From CATOSK01 sp034423195 (GTDB taxonomy: Bacteria; Chloroflexota; Dehalococcoidia; Lucifugimonadales; UBA3495): DNA of 64,000 nt. Made by a program: the position numbers and the translations under genes. Below are positions 1 through 7,708 of the stretch, piece after piece (the first letter of the stretch is position 1; every line of letters starts with the position of its first letter). The DNA lies in the NCBI GenBank assembly GCA_034423195.1, contig DAOUIZ010000033.1, positions 50,480 to 114,479 on the forward strand, in the 5' to 3' direction. The notes under the pieces were generated by a model. The model ran no database searches and was not told where the DNA came from. It saw only the letters and a program-made list of their open reading frames with translations.

Positions 1-795
1 GCGACGGATGCCGATTACGAGCAGATGAAGAAGAACATGGGCCTGGACCGGCCGCTGCCGGTGCAGTACGCCAGCTTCCTGGGCAACGTGGTCCAGGCCG
101 ACTTCGGAATGTCCCACATTCGGGGGGTGCCGGCCCGGGACATTTTGCTGCAGCGGCTGCCTGCCACGCTGCAACTGGCCGGAGTCGCCTTCATCCTCAC
201 CATAATAGTGGGGATTCCCCTGGGAATCCTGTCGGCCATTAAGCGGGACTCCATTTTCGACCAGATCGGCAAGTTCTTCGCGGTGGTGGGCATCGCGGCC
301 CCCAGCTTCTGGATCGCCATCATGCTGATCCTGTTGTTCGGTGCCATCCTGGGCTGGCTGCCCACCTACGGCCGGGGCGGAATCGAGCACTTCATCCTGC
401 CCGCCTTCGTCCTGTCCTGGCACAGCATGGCCGGCGTGCTGCGCCTGGCCCGGTCCAGCATGCTGGAGGTCATGGACAGCGAGTACGTCAAGTTCGCCCG
501 CATCAAGGGATTGTCGGAGCGGATGGTCATCTTGAAGCACGCCATGAAGAACTCGGTCATCCCGGTCCTCACCTTCTCCGGGCTGACCCTGGCGGGCCTT
601 CTCAACGGGTCGGTGGCCATTGAAGTGGTGTTCGCTTGGCCCGGGATCGGGCGGCTGATGCTGGAGGGGATCAAGAGCCGGGACTTCCCGGTGGTGCAGG
701 CCACCGTGCTGGCGGCCGGATTCTTCTACATCGCCACCGCGCTCATCGTCGACATCACCTACGCCTACGTCAATCCCCGCATCAGGTACGACTAG
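1..795 (+). CDS. dppB: Peptide-type ABC transporter permease, DppB-like (5' partial)
   Basis: This is an inner-membrane permease subunit of a peptide/nickel-type ABC importer (BPD_transp_1 fold). The frame is open from base 1 and continues upstream of the window: the first residues, ATDADYEQMKKNMG, align with residues about 43-56 of the complete homologue at 41971-42888, so roughly 42 N-terminal residues are missing. The EAA-like cytoplasmic loop is visible as SEYVKFARIKGLSE, and the C-terminus AYVNPRIRYD is typical of DppB. It is much closer to the 41971 copy than to the 38721 copy. A dppC gene follows, so the two should form a heterodimeric channel. The substrate cannot be told from sequence. 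Two short duplications lie just after the stop: CAGGTACGACTA at 783 and 796, and GCGCGATTAAC at 811 and 837. Confidence 0.93.
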   Translation, partial: ATDADYEQMKKNMGLDRPLPVQYASFLGNVVQADFGMSHIRGVPARDILLQRLPATLQLAGVAFILTIIVGIPLGILSAIKRDSIFDQIGKFFAVVGIAAPSFWIAIMLILLFGAILGWLPTYGRGGIEHFILPAFVLSWHSMAGVLRLARSSMLEVMDSEYVKFARIKGLSERMVILKHAMKNSVIPVLTFSGLTLAGLLNGSVAIEVVFAWPGIGRLMLEGIKSRDFPVVQATVLAAGFFYIATALIVDITYAYVNPRIRYD

Positions 796-859
796 CAGGT
801 ACGACTAACCGCGCGATTAACCGGCAGTGCTGACAGGCGCGATTAACAGGAGGGTTCCC

Positions 860-1747
860 GTGGCTTCTACAGCTACTCTCGCAACCGGCAGAGGCAGAAT
901 CGAACAGATACTGGCGCTCCCCAGAAGGGCGAGACAGGCGCGGCTGCCCTGGTTCCCCCTGGCAATCATGACGGTGCTGTTGGTCTGCGCTCTTTTCGCC
1001 CCGTTGCTGGCCCCCCATGACCCCACCGAGATCAAGATGCTGGACTCCCACCTGGCCCCCGGGGACAATCCGGCCTACCTACTGGGCACGGACATCATGG
1101 GCCGGGATATGCTGAGCCGGCTGATCTACGGCGCCCGGACCGCCCTGTTCATCAGCCTGATCGCCCTGGGGACCGGGGCCTTCGTGGGCACTGTGCTGGG
1201 GCTGGTGGCGGGCTTCAAGACCGGCTGGGTGGACCACCTGATAATGCGGACCTCGGACGCGGCGCTGGGGTTCCCCACCATCCTGGTGGCGATGATAATC
1301 GTGACCATCCTGGGGGCGGGGATCGAAAACATCATCCTGGCAGTGGCTTTGACGGTCTGGGCCAGATTTGCCAGGATGATTCGGGGAGATGTCCTGGCAA
1401 TCAAGGAACTGGACTTCGTGACCTTCGCCAAGATCGCCGGCCTGTCCATGCCGGTGATAATCATGCGTCACATTTTCCCCAACACAGTTAATACCTTGTT
1501 GGTGATAACCAGCCTGCAGATTGGTCAGGTGATCCTCCTGGAAGCTTCGTTGAGCTTCCTGGGTCTGGGGCTGCCTCCGGGCGACCCGGCGTGGGGGATC
1601 ATGGTGGCTGAGGGGAGGGACGTCATCCTGGACGTGTGGTGGCTGGCCCTGTTCCCAGGCCTGGCCATCACCGTGGTGGTGCTGGCCTTCAACTTCTTCG
1701 GCGACTGGATGCGCGACACCCTCGACCCCAAATTGCGGCGGGTGTAG
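860..1747 (+). CDS. dppC: Peptide-type ABC transporter permease, DppC-like
   Basis: This is the second permease subunit (295 residues) of the transporter begun by the upstream gene. I chose the GTG start at 860 because CAGGAGGG (847-854) lies at good spacing and the resulting N-terminus (VASTATLA) matches the homologue at 37825-38706 (MASSTTIS); an ATG at 827 lacks a ribosome site. An N-terminal membrane helix is followed by the periplasmic segment PHDPTEIK, the motif LLGTDIMGRDMLSRLIYGAR, and the EAA loop around LDFVTFAKIAGLS. It ends DTLDPKLRRV, as DppC proteins do. A strong hairpin follows at 1768-1802, so dppBC probably closes an operon that begins before the window. Confidence 0.95.
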   Translation: MASTATLATGRGRIEQILALPRRARQARLPWFPLAIMTVLLVCALFAPLLAPHDPTEIKMLDSHLAPGDNPAYLLGTDIMGRDMLSRLIYGARTALFISLIALGTGAFVGTVLGLVAGFKTGWVDHLIMRTSDAALGFPTILVAMIIVTILGAGIENIILAVALTVWARFARMIRGDVLAIKELDFVTFAKIAGLSMPVIIMRHIFPNTVNTLLVITSLQIGQVILLEASLSFLGLGLPPGDPAWGIMVAEGRDVILDVWWLALFPGLAITVVVLAFNFFGDWMRDTLDPKLRRV

Positions 1748-1767
1748 GGCCCAGCCCGTAACAACGC

Positions 1768-1802
1768 AATCAGGCGGCAGGGAGCCCCCCTGCCGCCTGA
1801 TT
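1768..1802. terminator. Bidirectional hairpin between convergent genes
   Basis: There is a perfect 15-bp inverted repeat (1768-1782 with 1788-1802, five-base loop) between the end of dppC and the end of the convergent hydrolase gene. It has no long U tract on either side, so it could be a weak terminator or an mRNA 3' end stabiliser serving both transcripts. Confidence 0.6.
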
Positions 1803-1839
1803 GATTCTGCTCCGCTGCGCCGCCCAGCGGCGGTTGACC

Positions 1840-2916
1840 TTACCCGCCCAGCTTTTCCGCGAACCAGTCCATCATCATCGGCCAGGACTTGTGCCGGATG
1901 TTGATGCACAGGTGGTCCCCCTCGTCGTACACCACCAGTTGAGTGGGACCTCCCGCTTCCCGCGCTGCTCTCTCCGAGTCGGCCTGCTCCACCGTATCCC
2001 CGCTGCCGCCATGCACGATCAGGAAGGGACACCGCACGTTGGGCAGGATGTCCTCCTGGGTGAACGACTGGGCAATCTCCCGGCCCTCGTCGTAGGATAC
2101 GTTGCCGAATAGGTGCTGGTAGGCGTCGGTCTGCATCTTTCCGGCGTTGTCCCAGTCAATCAGGGAATACCGGACCGGCATGGACACGCAGGCGCGGACC
2201 CGGCTGTCCGCCGCAGCCACCCGCGGCGAGAAGAACCCGCCCATGGCCCAGCCGTAGATTCCGATGCGCCCCATGTCGATTTCGGGCCGGGTTTCCAGGT
2301 AGTCCATTATGGCCATCGTCGCCAGCTCGTCATCCGAGCGCATCTTCAGGTCTTCCCAAACCTCGCCCTGACCCGGTCCGTCATAGCTGACGGTGGCCAT
2401 CCCCCGGACCAGGAATTCCTCTTCCAGGTTCTTGAACTCCTCCTTCCGGGCGTCGTTGCCGGCGATGGTGATGACGCAGGGGGATTTGGCCGCGCCCGGG
2501 GGGACCCGCAGATAGCCCACCAGGCTGGATCCCTTGAAGGGCACCAGGATTCTTTCCGCCGGGATGGCAAAATTGGGCGCCGCTTTCCGGTAGCACTGCT
2601 GGGCCTTCTCGTCGGCTGCCCCCTTTTCCTCCAGGGCCTGGTAGAACCGGAACCCACCGAAGTGGTAGCAGACCGCCGCCCGGTGGAGGGCCTGGCCGGC
2701 CGACACCAGCCGCCCCTGGGACAATGCCTCTTCCCCCAATGCCTCGTGCATCGCTCCCTTGGCCGACCACTCCCGGCACCAGGCGTCCCAGGAATCTATG
2801 CTCCGCAGTAGGTCCTGCAGGTCTTCGTAGCCCACCCCTCCCGCGACCATGCGGGGTATCCAGTGGGTACGCAGCGGGATTCTGCCGGACGTGGTGTCGA
2901 TTATCTCTTGAGTCAC
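1840..2916 (-). CDS. Alpha/beta hydrolase-fold protein lacking the nucleophilic serine
   Basis: A 358-residue protein resembling the FrsA / dihydroxypseudooxynicotine-hydrolase branch of alpha/beta hydrolases: an N-terminal helical cap (about residues 20-115), then the core with PCVITIAGND (about 146-155), SYDGPGQGE (177-185) and a C-terminal FLIVHGGSGDTV segment. The acid (Asp307 in GSGDTV) and histidine (His335 in EGDHLC) of a triad look present, but the nucleophile elbow reads GWAMGG (222-227), with Ala224 where Ser is expected; the codon is GCC. It may be catalytically inactive, use another residue, or be a lyase-like relative. The start is GTG with GGGAGG upstream. It is convergent with dppC and followed upstream by an AhpD-like gene on the same strand. 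Substrate unknown. Confidence 0.82.
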   Translation of the reverse strand: MTQEIIDTTSGRIPLRTHWIPRMVAGGVGYEDLQDLLRSIDSWDAWCREWSAKGAMHEALGEEALSQGRLVSAGQALHRAAVCYHFGGFRFYQALEEKGAADEKAQQCYRKAAPNFAIPAERILVPFKGSSLVGYLRVPPGAAKSPCVITIAGNDARKEEFKNLEEEFLVRGMATVSYDGPGQGEVWEDLKMRSDDELATMAIMDYLETRPEIDMGRIGIYGWAMGGFFSPRVAAADSRVRACVSMPVRYSLIDWDNAGKMQTDAYQHLFGNVSYDEGREIAQSFTQEDILPNVRCPFLIVHGGSGDTVEQADSERAAREAGGPTQLVVYDEGDHLCINIRHKSWPMMMDWFAEKLGG

Positions 2917-2962
2917 TGTCGCCTCCCAAAAATGAAAACCTGGGTTGGGGAAAGGGCCATAT

Positions 2963-3032
2963 TCCCTCCCTCTTTGACGAAGGAAGGCCAGGATGGGGTC
3001 ATGGGATTGTTTTCGAGGCAGTTGCTAAATAG
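2963..3032. repeat. Dispersed palindromic element, copy 1
   Basis: The sequence CCCTCCCTCTTTGACGAAGG, then GGCCAGGATGGGGTCATGGGA, closely matches 3849-3893 and more loosely 13057-13150. It ends in CAGTTGCTAAATAG (3019-3032), comparable to CAGTTCTGAAATAG at 3895-3908. The end carries the stop codon of the AhpD-like gene. Confidence 0.6.
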
Positions 3033-3582
3033 GCAGGACGGCTTCTGACCTCTCCGCCGGCAAATCTATCGCGAAAGTATTGGCGTTGAAGGCCAGCAGC
3101 GCGTAGTAGCCCATCAGGGTGACCAGCTCGACCAGCCCCTGGGTGCCGAACTGCTGCGATGCTGCCTGGAATGTCGCATCGCTGACCTGGTTGGTACGGA
3201 AGAATTCCCTCCCCAGGCTGACCACGGCGCTTTCGTCGGCGGGTATATCGGGAAGGTCCTGCTTGTCGCGCAGGGCGTCCACCAGCCCATCGCTCAGTCC
3301 GGCCCTCCGTCCCGAAGCAGCATGGGCATTCCAGATGTACTGGCAGTCTCGCTCCCGGGCGGTCACCAGCATGGCCAACTCCTGGATCTTGGAGGGCAGG
3401 GTCGATTCCTGCCTCAGATACCCGGACAGGTGGCCGGCCCGCTTGGCCATCTCCGGGCTGTTGATCAGCACCGACACTGGTCCGCTGGCGATGGGCCCGC
3501 CCCGGGCGGCGGTGATTTCGTCAAAGGTGCCGCGGTGTGCCTCGGGTACGCTTTCCCTGGTAGCAACGGGTATCCTTGCCAT
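3025..3582 (-). CDS. AhpD-like / carboxymuconolactone decarboxylase family protein
   Basis: A 185-residue protein of the carboxymuconolactone decarboxylase (CMD)/AhpD-like fold. The core reads LAMLVTARERDCQYIWNAHA (about residues 72-91), matching the family pattern of a conserved Glu, one Cys and a His in the helix around the active site. There is only one cysteine here, so the CxxC peroxidase mechanism of true AhpD is not supported; gamma-carboxymuconolactone decarboxylase-like or unknown hydrolytic roles are possible. I chose the ATG at 3582 because AAGGAGG lies just upstream; longer starts have no ribosome site. It stands alone between two repeat copies, with a candidate promoter at 3741-3769. 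The stop codon overlaps the end of the copy 1 repeat. Confidence 0.85.
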   Translation of the reverse strand: MARIPVATRESVPEAHRGTFDEITAARGGPIASGPVSVLINSPEMAKRAGHLSGYLRQESTLPSKIQELAMLVTARERDCQYIWNAHAASGRRAGLSDGLVDALRDKQDLPDIPADESAVVSLGREFFRTNQVSDATFQAASQQFGTQGLVELVTLMGYYALLAFNANTFAIDLPAERSEAVLPI

Positions 3583-3740
3583 ATCCTCATCCTCCTTGGC
3601 GCCGTTATAGGGGACACGCCCTGGTTGCCGGACGGCCTGCGGGACACAATCTTGGAAGCCCGCCCGTCGGGAGGCCCTTGCCTTCGGCCGGTTGCAAAGG
3701 TCCATCAGAACTGCCGGGCCGCCCATCCCTGCCGGAACCC

Positions 3741-3769
3741 ATGATACTCCCCGTCATCGGCGCCTACAA
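3741..3769 (-). promoter_or_regulatory. Candidate sigma-70-type promoter for the AhpD-like gene
   Basis: Read on the minus strand: TTGTAG, 17 bases, TATCAT, about 160 bases before the start at 3582. The spacing is ideal but the -35 box is imperfect, so this is tentative. Confidence 0.35.
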
Positions 3770-3831
3770 TCCTGGATTTCCACCGGCAACCGCTACGAAT
3801 TCCGGCGGCATCGCGCCGTCCGCCGCCCTTG

Positions 3832-3908
3832 GAAACTATCTCAACAGTTCCCTCCCTCTTTAACGAAGGAAGGCCCGGATGGGGGTGATGGGATCAGTTC
3901 TGAAATAG
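3832..3908. repeat. Dispersed palindromic element, copy 2 (MITE-like)
   Basis: The element is bounded by CTATCTCA (3836-3843) and its near-inverse TGAAATAG (3901-3908, 7 of 8 matching when inverted). Inside is the CCCTCCCTC...GAAGGAAGG palindrome shared with copy 1. The left end GAAACTATCTCA (3832-3843) is identical to bases 63893-63904 at the end of the IS5-like transposase fragment, which suggests a non-autonomous derivative of that IS type. Confidence 0.5.
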
Positions 3909-3931
3909 CGGCCTTATGACCGGCCGGAATC

Positions 3932-5065
3932 CTACCCGGCCACGAAGTCGAACTGCTCGAACTGGCCGTGGACTATCGGGTCCGGGTCCAGCCCCAGCCA
4001 CCGCTCCAGTATGGTCGCGTAGGTGGACCGGAAGTCGGTGGTGTAGGCCAGGTCCCCCTCCGAAAGGTCAGCTTCCCGCAGGGACGGGTATTCGCCGTAT
4101 TGACCGCCCTGCACCGGACCGCCCAGGACGAAGGCGACTCCGCCGGAGCCGTGGTCGCACCCGGTGCCGTTGTCCCGCACCCGCCGCCCGAACTCGGACC
4201 ATACCAGCACCACCGTATCGTCCCACAGCCCCTGCTCTTTCAGATCGGCGGTGAAGTCCCCAATGGCGGACGAGGCGTCCCGCCACAGCTTGCCGTGGGC
4301 CTGGAGCTCGTTGCTGTGAGTGTCGAAGCTGCCGTGCTGGGCGTACAGGATGCGCGTGCCCAGTCCGGCGCTCATCACCTGCGCCGCTCCCTTCAGGCTC
4401 TTGGCGATGGGAGTGTCGGCGTACTCCACGCTGGAGGAGTAACGCTCCGGCGCGGTGCGGAGGATGTCGGCCCCCAGCAGGGCCTGCGCCCCGTTCTGGC
4501 TCAGGGCTTGGGCCACGATGTCCCGCCCGCCGTCCGGCCCGTACATTCGGGCCAGGGCGTCCAGGGCATGGCCGCGGGCTTTTTCATCGTCGATGTCCGG
4601 CAGGAGTCCATAGGTCTCCAGGTCGCCCACCGACGCCACCGGAACGCCCTTGCATACGAAGGCCCGGGGCAGCCCCCGCCCGAAGTTCACCCCCGTCAGT
4701 ACGTTCTCGCCCTTCTCGTCCAGGTCCCGGATCGCCGCGCCCAGCCAGCCCTGGCTCCCGATGGTCTCCGGCTCGGCCGTGTACCAGATGTCCCTCGACC
4801 GGAAGTGGGAGCGGTTGGGCTGCGGATACCCGATGCCCTTGATGACGGCCAGTTCGCCCCGGTCCCACAGGCTCTTGATTTCCTGCATGTTCGGGTTGAA
4901 CCCGAGGTCCCCGTCAATCGGCAAGACTTCCTGCTGGGCAATGCCTATGCCGGGCCGGTTGTCGTAGTAGAGGCCATTGGTATAGGGAACCACGGTATTC
5001 AGGCCGTCGTTTCCCCCGTTCAGCTCGATGACCACCAGGGTCCGCTCTTTCCTGGTCGATACCAT
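3932..5065 (-). CDS. DUF1501 domain-containing protein (module A)
   Basis: A 377-residue DUF1501 protein, a family related to the alkaline phosphatase/sulfatase superfamily, of unknown reaction. Seen directly: ELNGGNDGLNTVVPY near residue 14, SHFRSRDIWYTAEP near 95, the acidic/histidine pair SFDTHSNE (about 246), and EFGRRVRDNGTGCDHGSGG near 295, all candidate metal ligands. Most DUF1501 proteins begin with a twin-arginine signal; this one begins directly at the domain (MVSTRKERTLVVIELNGG), as do its paralogues at 25946 and 49932, so it is either cytoplasmic or exported in some unrecognised way. GGAGCGAAATC precedes the ATG. It lies downstream of an NHL gene by 65 bases and is probably the last gene of the module A transcript. 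Confidence 0.92.
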   Translation of the reverse strand: MVSTRKERTLVVIELNGGNDGLNTVVPYTNGLYYDNRPGIGIAQQEVLPIDGDLGFNPNMQEIKSLWDRGELAVIKGIGYPQPNRSHFRSRDIWYTAEPETIGSQGWLGAAIRDLDEKGENVLTGVNFGRGLPRAFVCKGVPVASVGDLETYGLLPDIDDEKARGHALDALARMYGPDGGRDIVAQALSQNGAQALLGADILRTAPERYSSSVEYADTPIAKSLKGAAQVMSAGLGTRILYAQHGSFDTHSNELQAHGKLWRDASSAIGDFTADLKEQGLWDDTVVLVWSEFGRRVRDNGTGCDHGSGGVAFVLGGPVQGGQYGEYPSLREADLSEGDLAYTTDFRSTYATILERWLGLDPDPIVHGQFEQFDFVAG

Positions 5066-5130
5066 GATTTCGCTCCTTTGCCGTGGCTGCTGTCCCTTTC
5101 CAGGGGAAGGAATCCGGTGCGACGGCGGCG

Positions 5131-6162
5131 CTACTTATCCCGCCGGCACACTTGCCCTCGCCGGTAGACCTGGATGCGGTGCCGGTTGGTCTCGGTGACG
5201 TACAGGTAACCCCGGCTGTCCAGCTTCACCGAGGAAGGGCACCAGAAATACTTCTCAATGTGGGACGACTCCTCGTGCGGATCGTCCACCGGGTAGTCTA
5301 TCTCCATTTCCAGGTTGGCGGTGGCCCGCGCGGCGGCCTCCTCCTGGTTGATGCTCAAGAAGTTGGCGGCCCACTCGGACAGGGTGGACTCTCCCCGCAG
5401 CTTGGTGACAAAGCTGCCGCCGGGATCCAGCACCTGCACGCGTTCGTTGCCCCAGTCCGCCACGTAGATGTAGCCTTCCCCGTCCACTGCCACCGAGGCC
5501 GGACGGGTGAACTGCCCGTCGTCCCGCCCCGGCTCCCCGAAACTGGCCAGCAACTCCCCGTCGGATGAAAACTTCTTGACGCAGTCGTTGCCGAAGTCCG
5601 CCGCGTACAGGTTGTCCTGCCCGTCCGTCGCCAGGCCCCAGGGAAGGCTGACCGCTGCCTCCTCTTGCCCCCCGATGGACATCAAAAACTGCCCGTCGGC
5701 GGTGAACTTCTGGATGCGGTTGTTGTAAGTGTCGGAAACGTACAGGTTGTCCCCGCTGTCGAAGGCCAGGCCCGACGGAGTGTCCAGCTCCCCATCGCCG
5801 GATCCCGCCTTCCCCCAGTGGAACAGGTACTTTCCCGCCGCGTCGTAGGCGGTAACACGGTGCAGCCGCTCGTCGCTGATGAAGAACCGTCCCTGGCTGT
5901 CCACCGCCCCGCAGGACGGCCAGACGAACTGGCCTCCGTCAAACCCGTAGCCGCCGAAGTTGCCGTGGTACCCGCTCTCCAGGTCGCACACCGTCACGCG
6001 GATGCCCCGGGTGGTCTCCTCCTTGCTGCGGCTGATCACGTACAGCCGGTCGCCCTGCCCCACCACCGTATCCACCGGATAGTAGAAGCCCCGTCCCTCC
6101 ATGACCGTCATTCCCACGGTCCGGTCGTACACCAGGAAGCCGGTTTCCTGCGTGGTGGTCAT
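5131..6162 (-). CDS. NHL-repeat beta-propeller protein (module A)
   Basis: A 343-residue protein made of tandem NHL repeats, seen as repeating blocks such as NLYVSDTYNNRIQKFTADGQ, LYAADFGNDCVKKFSSDGE and IYVADWGNERVQVLDPGG. Six blades are likely, giving a disc used for protein, RNA or ligand binding rather than catalysis. No signal peptide is visible. Between the last two blades there is a charged insertion (GESTLSEWAANFL..., about residues 233-285) that also occurs in the three paralogues. GAGGGGAGC precedes the start. It lies between Uma2-type genes and a DUF1501 gene, in the same neighbourhood pattern as at 23117, 28852 and 48798. Confidence 0.92.
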   Translation of the reverse strand: MTTTQETGFLVYDRTVGMTVMEGRGFYYPVDTVVGQGDRLYVISRSKEETTRGIRVTVCDLESGYHGNFGGYGFDGGQFVWPSCGAVDSQGRFFISDERLHRVTAYDAAGKYLFHWGKAGSGDGELDTPSGLAFDSGDNLYVSDTYNNRIQKFTADGQFLMSIGGQEEAAVSLPWGLATDGQDNLYAADFGNDCVKKFSSDGELLASFGEPGRDDGQFTRPASVAVDGEGYIYVADWGNERVQVLDPGGSFVTKLRGESTLSEWAANFLSINQEEAAARATANLEMEIDYPVDDPHEESSHIEKYFWCPSSVKLDSRGYLYVTETNRHRIQVYRRGQVCRRDK

Positions 6163-6199
6163 GGTTGCTCCCCTCGTTCCAGGTCTTGGATGCCGCCGG

Positions 6200-6856
6200 T
6201 CAGAAGTCCGGCTCCCAGATGGGTTTCAGGTCCAGCGAAAAGCCCGGCAGCTCCGGGTCCCCGGACAGCGTTTCGGGCCCCTCCAGCACCTCCACCGGTG
6301 CGCTGGGCCGGTAAACATGGACGCGCCCCTGGAAGGGATCTATCAGCCAGCCCAGCCGGACACCGCTGTCCATGTACTCCTGCATCTTTGCTGTCAGGAA
6401 TGTCAATGCGTCTGAATTGGAGCGAAGTTCGATAACGAAGTCGGGACAAATGGGGGCAAACCTGCGCTTTTCCGAATCGTTCAATTCCGCAAGCCGGCTC
6501 TTCAGGACCCAGGAAGCGTCTGGAGACCGCACGGCGCCGTTGGGCAGGGTGAATCCGGTGGAGGAATCGAAAGCGACGCCTCTGCCGTCGCCTTCTGCCC
6601 AAACGAACAGCCTGGCGTTGATGCCGGCGTTCTGGCTTCCCGCAGTGATGTTGGTTGGGGGCAAAAGCTCCAGTTCTCCCTTGTCGTTGCGCTCGATGCG
6701 CAGGTCGTCGTTCAGCGAACAGAGACTCCGCAACTGTTCGTCGGTCAACTCCAATACCGGGGACAGCTTGAGCACAGTCGGCCCCAACGGCTCCGGCCCA
6801 ACCGGCCCCGCCGGAGCCTGCCCCGCTTCCTGTGGCTTGACGCTTCGAGTTGTCAT
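6200..6856 (-). CDS. Uma2 family (DUF820) endonuclease-like protein, copy 1
   Basis: A 218-residue Uma2/DUF820 protein, a PD-(D/E)XK-type nuclease fold common in multi-copy families of cyanobacteria and Chloroflexota. The expected acidic motifs are visible: VRSPDASWVL (about residues 109-118) and CPDFVIELRSNSD (about 136-148). About 40 N-terminal and 60 C-terminal residues are nearly identical to the adjacent gene at 6936-7592, while the middle differs, so the pair arose by tandem duplication followed by local divergence or conversion. It lies 37 bases before the NHL gene on the same strand, inside what is otherwise a DUF1800-NHL-DUF1501 block. The target is unknown. Confidence 0.88.
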   Translation of the reverse strand: MTTRSVKPQEAGQAPAGPVGPEPLGPTVLKLSPVLELTDEQLRSLCSLNDDLRIERNDKGELELLPPTNITAGSQNAGINARLFVWAEGDGRGVAFDSSTGFTLPNGAVRSPDASWVLKSRLAELNDSEKRRFAPICPDFVIELRSNSDALTFLTAKMQEYMDSGVRLGWLIDPFQGRVHVYRPSAPVEVLEGPETLSGDPELPGFSLDLKPIWEPDF

Positions 6857-6935
6857 TCTGGCGTTGCCATGGCATGAATCTCGCCCAGTGACGGTTTGGC
6901 GATCCGCCCGTATCTATTCCCCGGGATTCCCGAGT

Positions 6936-7592
6936 TCAGAAGTCCGGCTCCCAGATGGGTTTCAGGTCCAGCGAAAAGCCCGGCAGCTCCGGGTCCCCGG
7001 ACAGTGTTTCGGGCCCCTCCAGCACCTCGACCGGTGCGCCGGGCCGGTAAACATGGACGCGCCCCTGAAAGGGATCAATCAGCCAGCCCAGCCGGACGCC
7101 GCTGTCCATGTACTCCTGCATTTTGGCCTGGACATAGCCCAACCTGTCGGACGGGGATCGCAGTTCCACCACAAAATCGGGAACGATGGCGGCAAATTTC
7201 CGCTTCTCCCCGTGCGGGAGTTCCGCCCAACGCTCCTTGAGTATCCATGAAGCGTCGGGGGAGCGTACCGCACCGTTGGGAAGGGTGAACCCGGCGGTGG
7301 CATCGAATCCCCAGCCGGTGCCATCGGCCCTGGCCCAAATGCCCAAATCGACGGTGAGGCTTGCGTTTTGGATGCTGGTGTGAGGGTTGGCCGGTGGCAA
7401 GATTTCCAACTCTCCTTTGGCATTCAGTTCAATTCGGAGTGCATCATTCAAAGAGCACAACCTGAGAAGCTGTTCGTCGGTCAACTTCAAAACCGGGGAC
7501 AGCTTGAGCACAGTCGGCCCCAACGGCTCCGGCCCAACCGGCCCCACCGGAGCCTGCCCCGCTTCCTGTGGCTTGACGCTTCGAGTTGTCAT
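6936..7592 (-). CDS. Uma2 family (DUF820) endonuclease-like protein, copy 2
   Basis: A 218-residue paralogue of the neighbouring Uma2 gene, of the same length and with the same ends (MTTRSVKPQEAGQAP and LDLKPIWEPDF). Catalytic-type residues are kept: AVRSPDASWIL and VPDFVVELRSPSDRL. The central part, which should carry the DNA- or partner-contacting surface, has diverged (HTSIQNASLTVDLGIWARAD versus AGSQNAGINARLFVWAEGD). A nearly identical leader, GGCATAAATCTCTCCCA against GGCATGAATCTCGCCCA, precedes both genes, so the duplicated unit is about 736 bases including its control region. Confidence 0.88.
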   Translation of the reverse strand: MTTRSVKPQEAGQAPVGPVGPEPLGPTVLKLSPVLKLTDEQLLRLCSLNDALRIELNAKGELEILPPANPHTSIQNASLTVDLGIWARADGTGWGFDATAGFTLPNGAVRSPDASWILKERWAELPHGEKRKFAAIVPDFVVELRSPSDRLGYVQAKMQEYMDSGVRLGWLIDPFQGRVHVYRPGAPVEVLEGPETLSGDPELPGFSLDLKPIWEPDF

Positions 7593-7708
7593 TCCACTAT
7601 TCCTGTGGTCTCCACTATTCCCGCAGCCTCAACCGGCATAAATCTCTCCCAATGACGGGACGGTTCTGTATCCAGGTCTGTTCCGCCCCCCGTCCATGCG
7701 GTCCGCCG

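Larger units (their letters stand above)
3583..3931. other. Intergenic region with promoter candidate and repeat
   Basis: No convincing gene lies in this 349-base gap. It holds a weak minus-strand promoter candidate (3741-3769) and copy 2 of the dispersed palindromic element (3832-3908). Confidence 0.6.
6185..7650. repeat. Tandem duplication of a Uma2 gene with its leader
   Basis: Two units of about 736 bases in direct orientation. The gene ends and the upstream leader are almost identical at nucleotide level; the middle third is not. This mosaic pattern points to recombination or gene conversion at the ends, or to diversifying change in the centre. Confidence 0.75.
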
